Assembly (NCBI GenBank): GCA_963281255.1
Contig: OY725504.1
Span: forward strand, 2,418,001 to 2,482,000
Reading direction: 5' to 3'
DNA from: Aphrocallistes beatrix
Lineage: Eukaryota > Porifera > Hexactinellida > Sceptrulophora > Aphrocallistidae
DNA length: 64,000 bases
Numbering within the stretch: position 1 is the stretch's first letter; the number at the start of each line of letters is the position of its first letter. Shown here one piece after another: positions 1 to 9,660 of the stretch. The notes beneath the pieces were generated by a model that saw only the letters and a program-made list of their open reading frames with translations, was not told the origin of the DNA and did no database searches. A program made the position numbers and the translations under genes.

Positions 1-1265
1 CAGCCTTTGACACCGTCTACCATACCATCTTACTCAATCGTCTCCAGTCTCATTTCGGTATTTGTGACTCTTCTCTGTCTTGGTTTGAATCTTACTTCTC
101 TGGTAGGACTCAATTCGTCTCGATTAATGTTTCAAATTCTTCCAATGTCCCGGCCCAACACGGAGTTCATCAGGGTTCTTGTCTTAGTCCGCTTCTCTTT
201 TGCCTCTACACCAGTTCTCTTTTTGACCTTATTAAGTCCCACCTCCCCGACATGCACTGCTATGCCGAGGATCTCAGGTCTATCTTTCTTTTAAACCCGA
301 TTCCATCTCTTCTGAAGATTCTGCGTTCTCTGCCATCCAATATTGCATCTCTGCCATTCGTTCTTGGCTCCTCACCGTTGCTTATCAATGACACCAAGAC
401 TGAGTTCCTTATATTAAGGATTCGTCAACAACTATCTATGGTTTAAACTGATAGCATCTCTGTTGGTGAGTCGAGAATCTCTTCTTCCAAAGAAGTACGG
501 AATCTTGGAACTTGGATCGACAACACCCTCTCAATGTCTACTCAGGTCAGCAAGGTTGCCTCCTCCTGCTTCTACTATATCTATTACTACATCCGGCGTA
601 TTAGAAAGTATCTCTCTAGGGAAGTCTGCGAAACTCTCGTTAATGCTCTCATCTAATTTCGTCTTGATTATTATAACAGCTTCTTGTATGGTTCCCTCTC
701 TTCCCTCTTAGCTCGACTCCTGCGAGTCCAGAACAGTGCAGCCAGACTTATCTAAAATATCTCCCGTACCTCCTCGTCTTCTCCTCTTCTTGGCAACCTC
801 TGGCTGCCTGTTAAACATCGTATCCTCTTCAAAATCCTCCTTATAACATGCAGCTCAAACAGGTTAAGACATCCAATCGCATTCTACGATCATCCAACGC
901 CATCCTCCTTGAGCATCCTACTATCAAATCCTCCAAAACCCTGGGTGATCATGCTTTCACTTTAGCTGCGCCTGTTGAGTGGAATCTTCTCTCGCCGAGC
1001 ATTCGGAATGCCCCTTCACTCCCTATCTTCAAAAAACTACTAAAAACTCAACTCTTCCCCATCGCACACCCCACAACTACTTAAATTATCACTTAATATA
1101 CACATCTTAAATTAATTTCAACGCATATACATACATTACATTACAAGAATACATATAGTACATATATAAGTATACGTTCATGCAGATACTACATACATCT
1201 ATTATTATTGTACATCGCACTTGAACATATTAACACGGAATCTGCGCTATATAAATGTATGTCAT
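1..1265 (+). pseudogene. 3' half of a CR1/L2-like non-LTR retrotransposon (reverse transcriptase remnant)
   Basis: Reading the + strand in shifting frames gives the LINE reverse transcriptase core: a KAFDTV-like start (AFDTVYHTILLNRL, from base 5), then GVHQGSCLSPLLF near 165-205, then the catalytic box as YAED (normally YADD) near 263. Downstream come the thumb and C-terminal signatures: NLGTWIDNTLSM, IRRIRKYLSRE, LLRVQNSAARLI, LWLPVKHRILFKILL, and TLGDHAFTLAAPVEWNLL ending at about 1083. Internal stops and at least two frameshifts make it dead. An AT-rich 3' UTR runs to about 1265, where it abuts a Helitron-like core. The 5' part lies outside the window. The C-terminal block resembles CR1/L2-clade elements of marine invertebrates; the exact clade is inferred. 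Confidence 0.85.
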
Positions 1266-1618
1266 TGTCACATTTTTAAAAGTTAAGCAATACAGTTATT
1301 CGAACTCAGCCATTATAGGAGATAGAAGGCTGAAATTTTAATGGAATCTGTATACTAACATGATTCAAAAATGATGCACCTATCATCAAAAAATGATGAC
1401 TCATCACTTTGTTATGACGTCATCATTACTCTTCAAAAATAGAAAAATTGACAAATTTGGTGATTTTTCGAGTGATATCGATTTTAACACTAAGATAAAC
1501 ATATTTTGAGATGCTATCCCCCTTATAATTGTTCAATGTTGACCCCAGGCGCCCGCTGGGTGCCTCTGGCGGACACAAAGTGTCCGCCAGCCGCGCAGCG
1601 CAAGCAAGCAAAGCACGC

Positions 1619-1622
<4 letters not shown>
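1262..1622 (+). mobile_element. Hel-A copy 1 (5'-truncated Helitron-like element)
   Basis: It shares the Hel-A core: AATTTTAAT after 'gaaggctg', TGATGACTCATCA, TGACGTCATCATT, then the GC-rich 3' end with a GGCGGACAC/GTGTCCGCC stem-loop and terminal CACGCTTG followed by T. The 5' terminus and AT spacer are missing; the LINE tail joins directly to the core. It carries one AP-1-like TGACTCA and one CRE-like TGACGTCA. Confidence 0.75.
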
Positions 1623-1886
<264 letters not shown>

Positions 1887-2408
1887 TAGATCCAAAATAA
1901 GCATTCAAAAATGTAAGGTACTCTAACATAACGAGTTTCAACGTCTATTTATACGTTTCTTCAGCCTAATGTATACTGTTATTTGGAGGATAATTCACTG
2001 GGTTGAATATAAGCGCGTTGGCTAGTTTATTACATCTAAGATAGACTTGGAATTGTTGCAGAGATCTAGCAGTTAGTGTGCTATTCTATGAAGGAACTAG
2101 AATTCGTTCTGGGAGTTAGGAGCAGATACGTTGAACAATTTATAGAAGTTCGCCGTATCTAGCATGGGAAATATGTCCATTTTGGTGAAGTGATCTGCCC
2201 ATTTCGTCTCTAGAGAGGTAAGGCGTCTGCTTGGAGTCGTGTAGTAGGAAGGGATTGGCTGGAGTATTTGCCATTCAAAATGATGGAGATGGTTTGCATG
2301 TTGTTTTATTTGGTGTAGACTCTTAGGTTGGCGTACATTTCTGGGGATGGCACCCATCTGACCAATGTATATCGCGTCAGTATTATTATTATTATTCTTA
2401 TTATTATT
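1887..2408 (-). other. Intronic stretch with a possible decayed ORF on the minus strand
   Basis: No host exon is seen. A minus-strand frame from about 2382 to 2097 reads DAIYIGQMGAIPRN and continues for about 90 codons. The YIGQ start and basic/aromatic make-up faintly recall GIY-YIG-type endonuclease ends of some retroelements, but no diagnostic motif set is complete. A short ATT-rich tract lies at 2380-2408. I do not assign a function. Confidence 0.25.
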
Positions 2409-2742
2409 AAATCCTTATTAAAACTCGATTAATGTGTATTTATATATATCTCTGTAACGAATTGATTGAAGAAACTGCATGCTGATTTTTGGCATGTGGG
2501 AGTCTTTTAGCTATGGCTCCAGCAAGTTCTGAGCTCAGACGAAAATGTCGACTCATCATGGAATTATGGCGTCATTGTCACCTTTTTTATAATTATATGA
2601 CTCATCACTCTGTTATGACGTCATCATTAAGCATCAAAATTTTAAAAATTGGAAAATTTGTTGATTTTTCGTGCGATATCGATTATAAAAGTAGGACAGA
2701 CGTATTTAGAGATGTTATCTCCATTATCATTGATCAATCTTA
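2409..2742 (+). mobile_element. Hel-A copy 2 (3'-truncated)
   Basis: The 5' terminus ATCCTTATTAAAACTCGATT is at 2410. A short AT spacer follows, then the core start GTAACGAATTGATTGAAG near 2454. The core ends at about 2742 inside the ATGTTATCTCC block, where a TA-flanked pogo-like MITE begins. The GC-rich 3' end is missing. Confidence 0.8.
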
Positions 2743-2916
2743 TACAGTGGAATTCGCTTATTAGCAACTCCCTTATTAGCAATATTGCTCTTTGCAACCA
2801 ATCTCCAGGTCACAGTGAAGATTTTGTGTTAATTCTGTTCCCTTATTAGCAACTTCGCGTATTAGCAACCATTTTATGAGCAAAACTCGAGTTGCTAATA
2901 AGCGAATTCCACTGTA
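2743..2916. mobile_element. pogo/Tigger-like MITE (170 bp, TA target duplication)
   Basis: Terminal inverted repeats CAGTGGAATTCGCTTATTAG at 2745 and its complement ending at 2914 are flanked by TA on both sides. There is no coding capacity. The CAGTGGAA..CGCTTAT terminus and TA duplication are typical of pogo/Tigger non-autonomous elements. Confidence 0.88.
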
Positions 2917-3925
2917 CGTATGTTAAAACGCTAGGTTTTTGTTTTTTTTGTGTGTTTGTCCGAATTGATTGAAAATTGGCAACTCGTAAAGGTAAAAAAA
3001 TTGGCATGCATGTGTCAAATGATATGACTACGATTATGTTCAAAGATCTAAGCGAAATTTTCACACCTCTGCAAAAAAAATTGAAAACAATTTTTCACAC
3101 ATTTTCTGTACTAAATAAATGACTCCTCTATCACAATAGAAATCATTGTACGACACTACAATAGATCGTCATTGTTATTAATATTTCAAAGCCACGACTT
3201 ATGTCTGATATCTTAAATGTATTATAGTGTATAGCAATAAAAAATATTATTTGCATATTTTCACACCTTTATATACATATTTCACACCATTTGACGAATT
3301 TTGAAAAATATGCTAGAGACTAGATTCCAACGGGTGACATGGGGTTTTTAGGGGTGTAGATTTCGAATATCACATTTTTTAGTTAGTTTGATAATTGATT
3401 TGTTTACTTTTGTTTACAATAGAAACAAAGTAAACAAATTACAAAAATTGGCTAGAAACTAGCTTTCAACGGTTGACATAGGTTTTTAGTGCTGTTGATT
3501 TCGAATATTATATTTTCGGATCCACTTAGGTATTGCTATGCATAGTGCAATATTAACGTCACTGAATTTCATTTTTAAAATATTCAGATTTACGCAAAAA
3601 ATAAAACTCCCAATTTTTTTCTATTATTCCTCTGGTCATCATAATCTATTAATATTTTACGAAACTTAGATGGCCGAAGCTGTTGTGACGGACCGAGCGG
3701 CAAATAGAATGGACGATCAGGTGACGATGGTGACCGCGTTTCCCAAAGGCTGAGTAATGAGATTTACGACGCCTACACGTATGAATTGATACTCCATACT
3801 TTTTACCAATTGATTAAGTGGGTCGGATATCGCCTGGTTGTATTCGTCATAAAACAGGAATTAGGTAAATATTTGTCTTCCTTTATTATGAAAAAATTGA
3901 CTAATACTAATTGTCGGTCTAATCG
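2917..3925. other. Intron with a dispersed 'CTAGCTTTCAACGGTTGACAT' type repeat
   Basis: No exon is recognised. Two related units lie in tandem at about 3300-3390 and 3420-3530 (shared motifs CTAGAGACTAG/CTAGAAACTAG, CAACGG.TGACAT, TTTCGAATAT). A third copy is at about 28177-28320. The rest appears to be unique AT-rich intron. Confidence 0.55.
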
Positions 3926-4006
3926 TGTATTAATCCATTCGGCTACTACTTCATCCCTAGTCCATAATTTTCAGTCTACTGTGAAGCATTATTAGAGTAG
4001 GCTATG
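3926..4006 (-). mobile_element. Solo end of P-type foldback (FB-P)
   Basis: Matches the last roughly 80 bp of the FB-P elements at 4847-5910 and 20793-21850, ending ATTAGAGTAGGCTATG. The rest of the element is absent. It lies about 325 bp upstream of an SPT16 exon, inverted relative to the FB-P left end 250 bp downstream of that exon. Confidence 0.8.
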
Positions 4007-4331
4007 GCTCAACAAATCGGTTAAAATGTATAAAATTTTCAAAAATGCAGTACACATTTCAATTCCAAATGGACCCATTTTGTCTAATGTGTCATCAAAG
4101 GACAAATTTGGATTGGATAACTAGTATGTTAGTAGTTTTTCAATGATAACAGTATTTGAGGAATATATTGCTGGTTTCATTGCTAAGCGTAGTAGATTTT
4201 GACTAGAATGACTATATTCCTATCAAAATCAATTTGTTCAATTTTAAATAATTTTAAACCTATACTATTGACATTTCATCACTTCTTTTGATTTTAAATT
4301 GTTATTTTCACAGTTTAAATTTCTTTTTTAG
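4007..4331 (+). other. Intron end and 3' splice site of the first visible SPT16 exon
   Basis: AT-rich intron with no repeat recognised. A pyrimidine tract (TTTAAATTTCTTTTTTAG) ends at 4331 and gives a convincing AG acceptor. Confidence 0.7.
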
Positions 4332-4600
4332 GCTGATCTCCTCGAGGTTGCTAAGAATCGTTCTGTCACTCTAATGGGTACTCGTACCCGTACAGAAATT
4401 ACATCAGAAGAGAAAAGACGGGACCATCAGAAAGATTTAGCAAAGGAAATGAATGACAAAGCTTACAAAAGAATCATGGAGGGAAAGACAAATGACCGCA
4501 ATTTACAACATACTCACAGCAATATTGCATACAAAAATCCTGAACAGATTCCCACTTCTGAAGTTTCAATTAAAGAGTTCAAATTATATATCGACAAAAG
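4332..4600 (+). CDS. SPT16: SPT16 (FACT complex large subunit), internal exon a
   Basis: The frame from 4332 reads ADLLEVAKNRSVTLMGTRTR, then TEITSEEKRRDHQKDLAKEM, and ends KEFKLYIDKR across the junction. This matches the SPT16 segment linking the aminopeptidase-like N-terminal domain to the dimerisation domain (the EEKRR-HQ and YIDKK blocks are family hallmarks). SPT16 pairs with SSRP1 in FACT, which removes and replaces H2A-H2B during transcription and replication in the nucleus. The acceptor is TTTTTTAG and the donor is AG|GTGAGA at 4601. The 269-bp exon leaves two bases that are completed by base 9396 (AG+A = Arg). Earlier exons lie outside the window. P-type foldback pieces flank this exon in inverted orientation. 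Confidence 0.95.
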
Positions 4601-4846
4601 GTGAGATTTCTATTATTATTATATTTGCTGTATTGCAAAACCTGCACCAGAATTTTATTTTTGTTTTTCTCAATGAGATTGCAACCTCTCGAAATGTGGT
4701 CACGGATTCTAAATTTTACTCATTATAACCATTATCCTCCATAGTCGCGTTTCGTCACATCATGTACTAAAGCACGATATTAGATTTGTTCAAAGGATAT
4801 CTTTAGATGGATTACAGTATGAAGAAAGAAAATGTATATCCCTACT

Positions 4847-5910
4847 CATAGCCTACTCTAATAATGCTTCACAGTAGACTGAAAATTATGGACTAGGGAT
4901 GAAGTAGTAGCCGAATGGATTAATACACGATTAGCCTAAAATCGTTAACCATGCAGAATAGGCATTAAGAATGTATTACCAGCATATATAAACATAGCAT
5001 CAAAGTACATATATCCGTTGGAAAAATTTCGATTAGTCATCATATCATTGCGCAACAGGTCATTCTAAGGACAATTTTAGCGATTTTCTAAGCTGTTTTA
5101 ACCCTATTTCTAAATGGTGTTAACGTGTGAATTTTGTGTTGAACCAAGATTAGTACGAGTTGATTTGAAAAATTTAGAATTTTTCAATGGAATGTTGTTA
5201 CATTCCTGCGTTGCTATGGTAATGCATTTGGTCAGTTTGGGCCATTCCGTGCAAACTGTAGTAACTAGATCTTCAAATTTGATCGTGTTTGATAGGCAAT
5301 GGACTACTTACTATTATTTGATAATACAACCTGAACTTCTAAATTTAACGGTTTTTAGTTATGGGTCGATTTTAAGAATTTGACCAAAACACTAAATTGT
5401 CGCATAACTCTATAGTCTGTGAATTTAGTAGTTCAAATTGTATTATTACCTAATAGGAAGTAGCCAATTGCCTATCAAATACGATCAAATTTGAAGACCT
5501 AGTTCTTGCAGTTTGCAGGATATGGCTCAAACTGATCAAAATGCTTTACTACAGCAACGTCAGAATGTAACAACATTCCATTGAAAAATTCTAATTTTTC
5601 AAATCAACTTGTACTAATCTTAGTTCTACACAAAAATTCTACCTTAATAACATTTAGAAGTAGGCTTAAAACAGCTTAGAAAATTGCCAAAATTGAGTTT
5701 AAAATGACCTGTTGCGTAATGATATGATGACTAATCGAAATTTTGACAACGGATATATGTACTTTGATGCCATGTTTATATATGCTGGTAATACATTCTT
5801 AATGCCTATCCTACATGGTTAACGATTTTAGGTCAATCGTGTATTAATCCATTCGGCTATTACCGCATCCTTGGTTATTTTACTGTGATGCATTATTAGA
5901 GTAGGCTATG
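4847..5910. mobile_element. FB-P1: 1.06-kb foldback element with P-like ends and a 7-bp target duplication
   Basis: The termini are CATAGCCTACTCTAATAATG and its complement. The two halves are near-complete inverted copies (for example AATGTTGTTACATTCC near 5190 against its complement near 5570), so the whole element can fold back. Direct repeats CCCTACT lie at 4840-4846 and 5911-5917. It has no coding capacity. The terminal CATAG-CTACT resembles the ends of the P element at 29603-32512, suggesting mobilisation by a P/THAP9-type transposase. Confidence 0.85.
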
Positions 5911-5955
5911 CCCTACTATTAAAACTCGATTAATGTTTATATATGTATATATATA

Positions 5956-6093
5956 CAGTAGAACTCGGTTAGTACGTACAAGGGATACAACGTACTTCGG
6001 CTTTGTACGTACTCATTTCTCTGGACCAGAATTCATTTATTATATAGCTTTCTATGTAATACCAACTCGGTTAGTACTAACCAAGTTCTACTA
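5956..6093. mobile_element. pogo-like MITE nested in the Hel-A AT spacer
   Basis: It starts CAGTAGAACTCGGTTAGTAC after TA and ends with the near-complement ..TACTAACCAAGTTCTACTA. It is about 138 bp and sits inside the (TA)n spacer of Hel-A copy 3. Confidence 0.75.
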
Positions 6094-6570
6094 ATATATA
6101 TATTTATATATATATATCTGTAACGAATTGATTAAGAAACTGCCAAGCACAGAGAGCTGATTTACTTTTGGCTATGGCTCCACTAAGTTATGAGCTCAGA
6201 CGAAAATGTCGACTCATCATTGAATTATGACGTCATTGTCAACTTTTATAATTAGAATTTTCAGTTTTTATTTTTAATTCAACCATTTTAGGTAAAAGAA
6301 AGCTGAAATTTTAATAGAATGTGTATATGAATATATCTCAATATGATACAACTCTCATCAAAAAATGATGACTTATCACTCTGTTATGACGTCATGATTA
6401 CGCATCACAATTTTTGTAACTTTTCAAATGAATTCGATTATAACAGTAAGACAGACGTATTTGGAGATTTTATCTATCATATAATTAATCAATGTGGGCC
6501 CAAGCATCTAAATGACTCCTGCGTCCGACACAAAATGCCCGCAAGCCGCAAGCAAGCCAAGCGCGATTGT

Positions 6571-7241
6571 ACTGTATATACTTTTACGCATGGCGATACT
6601 TAATCGTAGACTGAACCCGCCAGGATGTGCTCATGGAATCTGGTTTCGTAATCTCAATCAAAGGCCCAAAATGATTAAGAAGCATAGCAGTAATTAATTC
6701 CACAAGAATGCAGGGGCATTGCCCGATTAATTATTGAGAAGGACCCTGAGCAGGCGAATCGAGCAAATAATGGGGTCTCGTGATCGGATTTTTCTAACCC
6801 TTGGCATAGATAGTTGTGAGTAGTTTGAGATACTCACAAGAAATTAATGGTAAGAAGGAAGTCTTTATTATTATCATTCATACGTTGGAAACAATTTCAA
6901 ACGACTTTACCTGTAGATTTTGCACTACCTTATGTAGTGGGACAGGTGATTCGAATTTTTACTATAGTGATTGGTGGATCTTTGATAAAGTGGTGTCCAT
7001 TTCTTCTCTTCAGCTTGTAGATGGTATACAAACTACATGTAGTACTATAAATATTGCGATTTTTCCCAAATATATTTCCAAATGATTTTCTCAGTCTTGG
7101 TGACCAAATCGAAGGTAGATAAACACCCTCACCCACTTCTAGATCTTGTACATTCCTTACACAAAAAATATATATATATGAATTAAATTCTTGCCTACCA
7201 CAAACAGTAGATTGAAAAAATTAACATGTTATTATAAATTA
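6571..7241. other. Unassigned intronic stretch
   Basis: The part from 6600 to 6800 is less AT-rich than its surroundings (CAGGGGCATTGCCCGATT, GGACCCTGAGCAGGCGAAT) and may be an old transposon or processed remnant, but no frame longer than about 60 codons or known motif is visible. The part from 6800 to 7241 is ordinary AT-rich intron. Confidence 0.4.
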
Positions 7242-7499
7242 AATGCGCTTCGCTTGCTTGCGCTGTGCGGCTGGCGAACAATTTGTCCGCCGGAGATCAT
7301 ATTTGAGATATTTAGGATACACATTCTATTAAAATTTCAGTCTTCTATTCTTTAAAATAGCTTAGTTATATTCGAAAAATTGAAATTTCTAATTGTATAA
7401 AATGGTTACAATGACGTCAATTACATGATGAGTCGACGTCATAATTACATGATGAGTGAACAAATATTATATATATACTACAATATATATATATATATA

Positions 7500-7685
7500 G
7501 TCGACTCCGCTTAATAGGGTCACTGTTTAATCGGGTCAACCGCTTAATCGGGCCACTTTTGGCAGGACCGGAATAGTTCTCACACATAGAAGTTAATGCA
7601 AAATATTTTCGGTTAATATTGTTCTGCGCTTAATCGGAGCAAAATGTCCTTTGACCGATGTGGTCCTATTAAGCGGAGTCAACTG
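7500..7685. mobile_element. pogo-like MITE, 'GTCGACTCCGCTTAATAGG' family
   Basis: Inverted ends GTCGACTCCGCTTAATAGG and CCTATTAAGCGGAGTCAACT are flanked by TA. Other copies of the same family are at 15057, 15297 and 22014. No ORF. Confidence 0.85.
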
Positions 7686-7689
7686 TATA

Positions 7690-8137
7690 TATTTCCTGAC
7701 AAATAGTAGTATTAAAGTGGCTCTATTCATAAGGGAATAGTTACTCGAACAGTAACAAATATTTTATTTTTGATTTAGATTAGTAAAGTATACATCCTAA
7801 TTGCTCATTTTAAAACTTTCAATACAAATACTTATTCTCTTATTGAAATTATCAGCCTTTGGCATTTTTGTCACTAATCGCAATCATATATAATGGTCGT
7901 GACTCGGGACAAGTAACAGCAAGTATCAAAATATATACTTATTTATAATTTTAGGAGTTAGTGATTGAGTTGAGGATCTCAATTATGAGTAATTCGATTG
8001 TGTAGATTAGGAAATATAAATCAAAAATAGAATACTTTTTACAGTTTGTGTGCATATTCTTTTAAGAATTGTCCATTTTAATACTATTTGTATGGAGGTT
8101 TCTGTGTTGGTTGAATACTTTTACCCGTGGACTGTAT
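7690..8137. mobile_element. B-family Tc1-like MITE (degenerate)
   Basis: The right end, reversed, reads ..GGGTAAAAGTATTCAACCAA followed by ..CCTCCATACAAATAGTATTA. This matches the ends at 48963 and 55690 and, more loosely, the complete element at 28854-29333. No coding capacity. Confidence 0.6.
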
Positions 8138-8190
8138 ATATTTATATATATACATATATATAAGCATTAATCAAGTTTTAATACTAAGGT

Positions 8191-9395
8191 TATATACTGA
8201 AGTAGTACGGAATATATTTGTTCCAATTGAAAAAACTTTGCTCAAATGGAGTGATCCCTGGACGTCTGAATAGAGAACGAAATCCCCGGACGGTGGGGAA
8301 GTATGCATGTACAAAAATCTTTTGTTTTTGCATTTGTTCTTGCATTTGCATACATACCATTACAAACCATTATAGAAGCTTGGCTTGGAGACAGCTTATA
8401 TATTTTTTATTTTTAATGATAATTCTATACTATGGTTACTAAATCTTAAGATTTTAATCATAACTCCTTTTATCAAATGGTGTCTAAATCACTATTGGCA
8501 CAAACTCCCCAAAATGAACTGTAAAAACGTTGGAAAACATGCCAACTCTCACAGTAAATCCGTGAGTTTCAAGAATTTTTGGTGACTGAGGGTTCATATT
8601 TTAGTAATAGATGAATAGACTCCATTGAAAACCTCAGATAATATTTGCTAGTTTAACTTTACCGAGTTTCACTCAAGTATTCTGGTATTGATTATAGAAG
8701 AACAGTGCTCATCCAAACATGAGAGAATAGCTACTACATATTCAAATTCTGACCAAATTTTGACTTTATGATAAATTTATCATTTCAAATGTTTTCAAGG
8801 TTTCAATCTTTGCCACCTTGCACTTCATTTGTCAGCTTTAACCACAATACATGATGGTGAAGAATTACCTCTGGTGGTAGAGTTTATTCAATTTACTCAT
8901 TGATTTGAGAAATTTATTGTAAATCTTCAGCTATGACTATTTTGAAAAAGTAGTTTTTGGATCTGAAATTAGATTCCTAGAATATCAAGGAGTTTTAATG
9001 AATTTTATTTCCATGAAGAGATCCAATTTAGTACTATTTGTTTTAGTACTATAAGAGATCCAATTTAGACCTATCTGTAGTGGAGCAATAAAGATGTATA
9101 GTCGAGTAACGAGGCGAGATCTTAGATGTGCAGAAATGAGTAACAAACCGGAATATAGTTGGATTTTACCCACGCTTTGATCGTGCTATCGCTCCTACTT
9201 TGTGCGGTTGTTGAAACTTTAAGTTTTCGCCTAATGTGCCATGATGGCAGCTGATAATCAAAGTATTTATTTGGCACCTATGAACGCCTAAATTTTATTT
9301 TTTTTAGCTATTGTTTATAGAATTAGAACATGTTTAGGCCTATCACGATGCTTTTTATTATTGATTTTTCTCTTTAACATATTTTTATCTCTTAG
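8191..9395 (+). other. Intron 1, distal part, with acceptor
   Basis: AT-rich sequence with short fragments resembling B-family interior (8835-8880, 8990-9070). No exon was recognised until the acceptor TTTTTATCTCTTAG ending at 9395. Confidence 0.5.
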
Positions 9396-9660
9396 ACACG
9401 AGGCACTTATTGTTCCATTATTTGGTATGGCCACTCCTTTTCACATTAGCATGATAAAAAATGTTAGTAGAAATGAAGAAGGACATCACACCTACTTACG
9501 TATAAACTTATTCTGTCCTGGATTAAATATAATTAAGCAGAATGGTGGTGTAAATTATAATCCAGATACAATATTTGTAAAAGAGGTAAGCTTCAGAGGA
9601 ACTCATGAGAAGAGTAACAACAGTGCGGCTAATTTGGATTATGCATTTAGGATGATAAAA
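9396..9660 (+). CDS. SPT16: SPT16, internal exon b (dimerisation domain)
   Basis: The first base completes Arg from the previous exon; the frame then reads HEALIVPLFGMATPFHISMI, TYLRINLFCPG, ..DTIFVKEVSFRG.. and ends NLDYAFRMIK. These blocks match the SPT16 dimerisation (SPT16D) domain, which contacts SSRP1. The VP-FG-ATPFHI, YLRINF-CPG and FVKE blocks are strongly diagnostic. The donor is AAA|GTGAGT at 9661, in phase 0 with the next exon. Length 265 bp. It differs from vertebrate SPT16 mainly in the variable loop after CPG, as expected for an invertebrate orthologue. Confidence 0.96.

Larger units (their letters stand above)
4834..6570 (+). mobile_element. Hel-A copy 3, interrupted by a foldback and a pogo-like MITE
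   Basis: The 5' terminus (TATCCCTACT...ATTAAAACTCGATTAATG) is split by the FB-P insertion at 4847-5910 with duplication of CCCTACT. The AT spacer hosts a pogo-like MITE (5956-6093). The core begins GTAACGAATTGATTAAG near 6120 and the 3' end is GCGCGATTG|T at about 6570. The nesting order is therefore Helitron first, insertions later. Confidence 0.8.
7242..8190 (-). mobile_element. Hel-A copy 4 with nested insertions in the spacer
   Basis: The reversed 3' end (GCGCTTCGCTTGCTTGCGCT) is at 7243. An internally deleted core runs to about 7466. The AT spacer contains a pogo-like MITE (7500-7685) and a B-family element (7690-8137). The reversed 5' terminus (ATTAATCAAGTTTTAATACTAAGG) is at about 8166-8190. 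Confidence 0.75.

Noticed and set aside
6600-6800. Possible ribosomal or small nuclear RNA fragment, suggested by its composition
   Set aside because: No conserved rRNA, snRNA or tRNA block could be matched by eye.
9361-9395. Start of the 9361-9750 open frame as a gene start
   Set aside because: The first 35 bases are intron (acceptor TTAG at 9395) and the last part after 9660 is intron too; only 9396-9660 matches SPT16.
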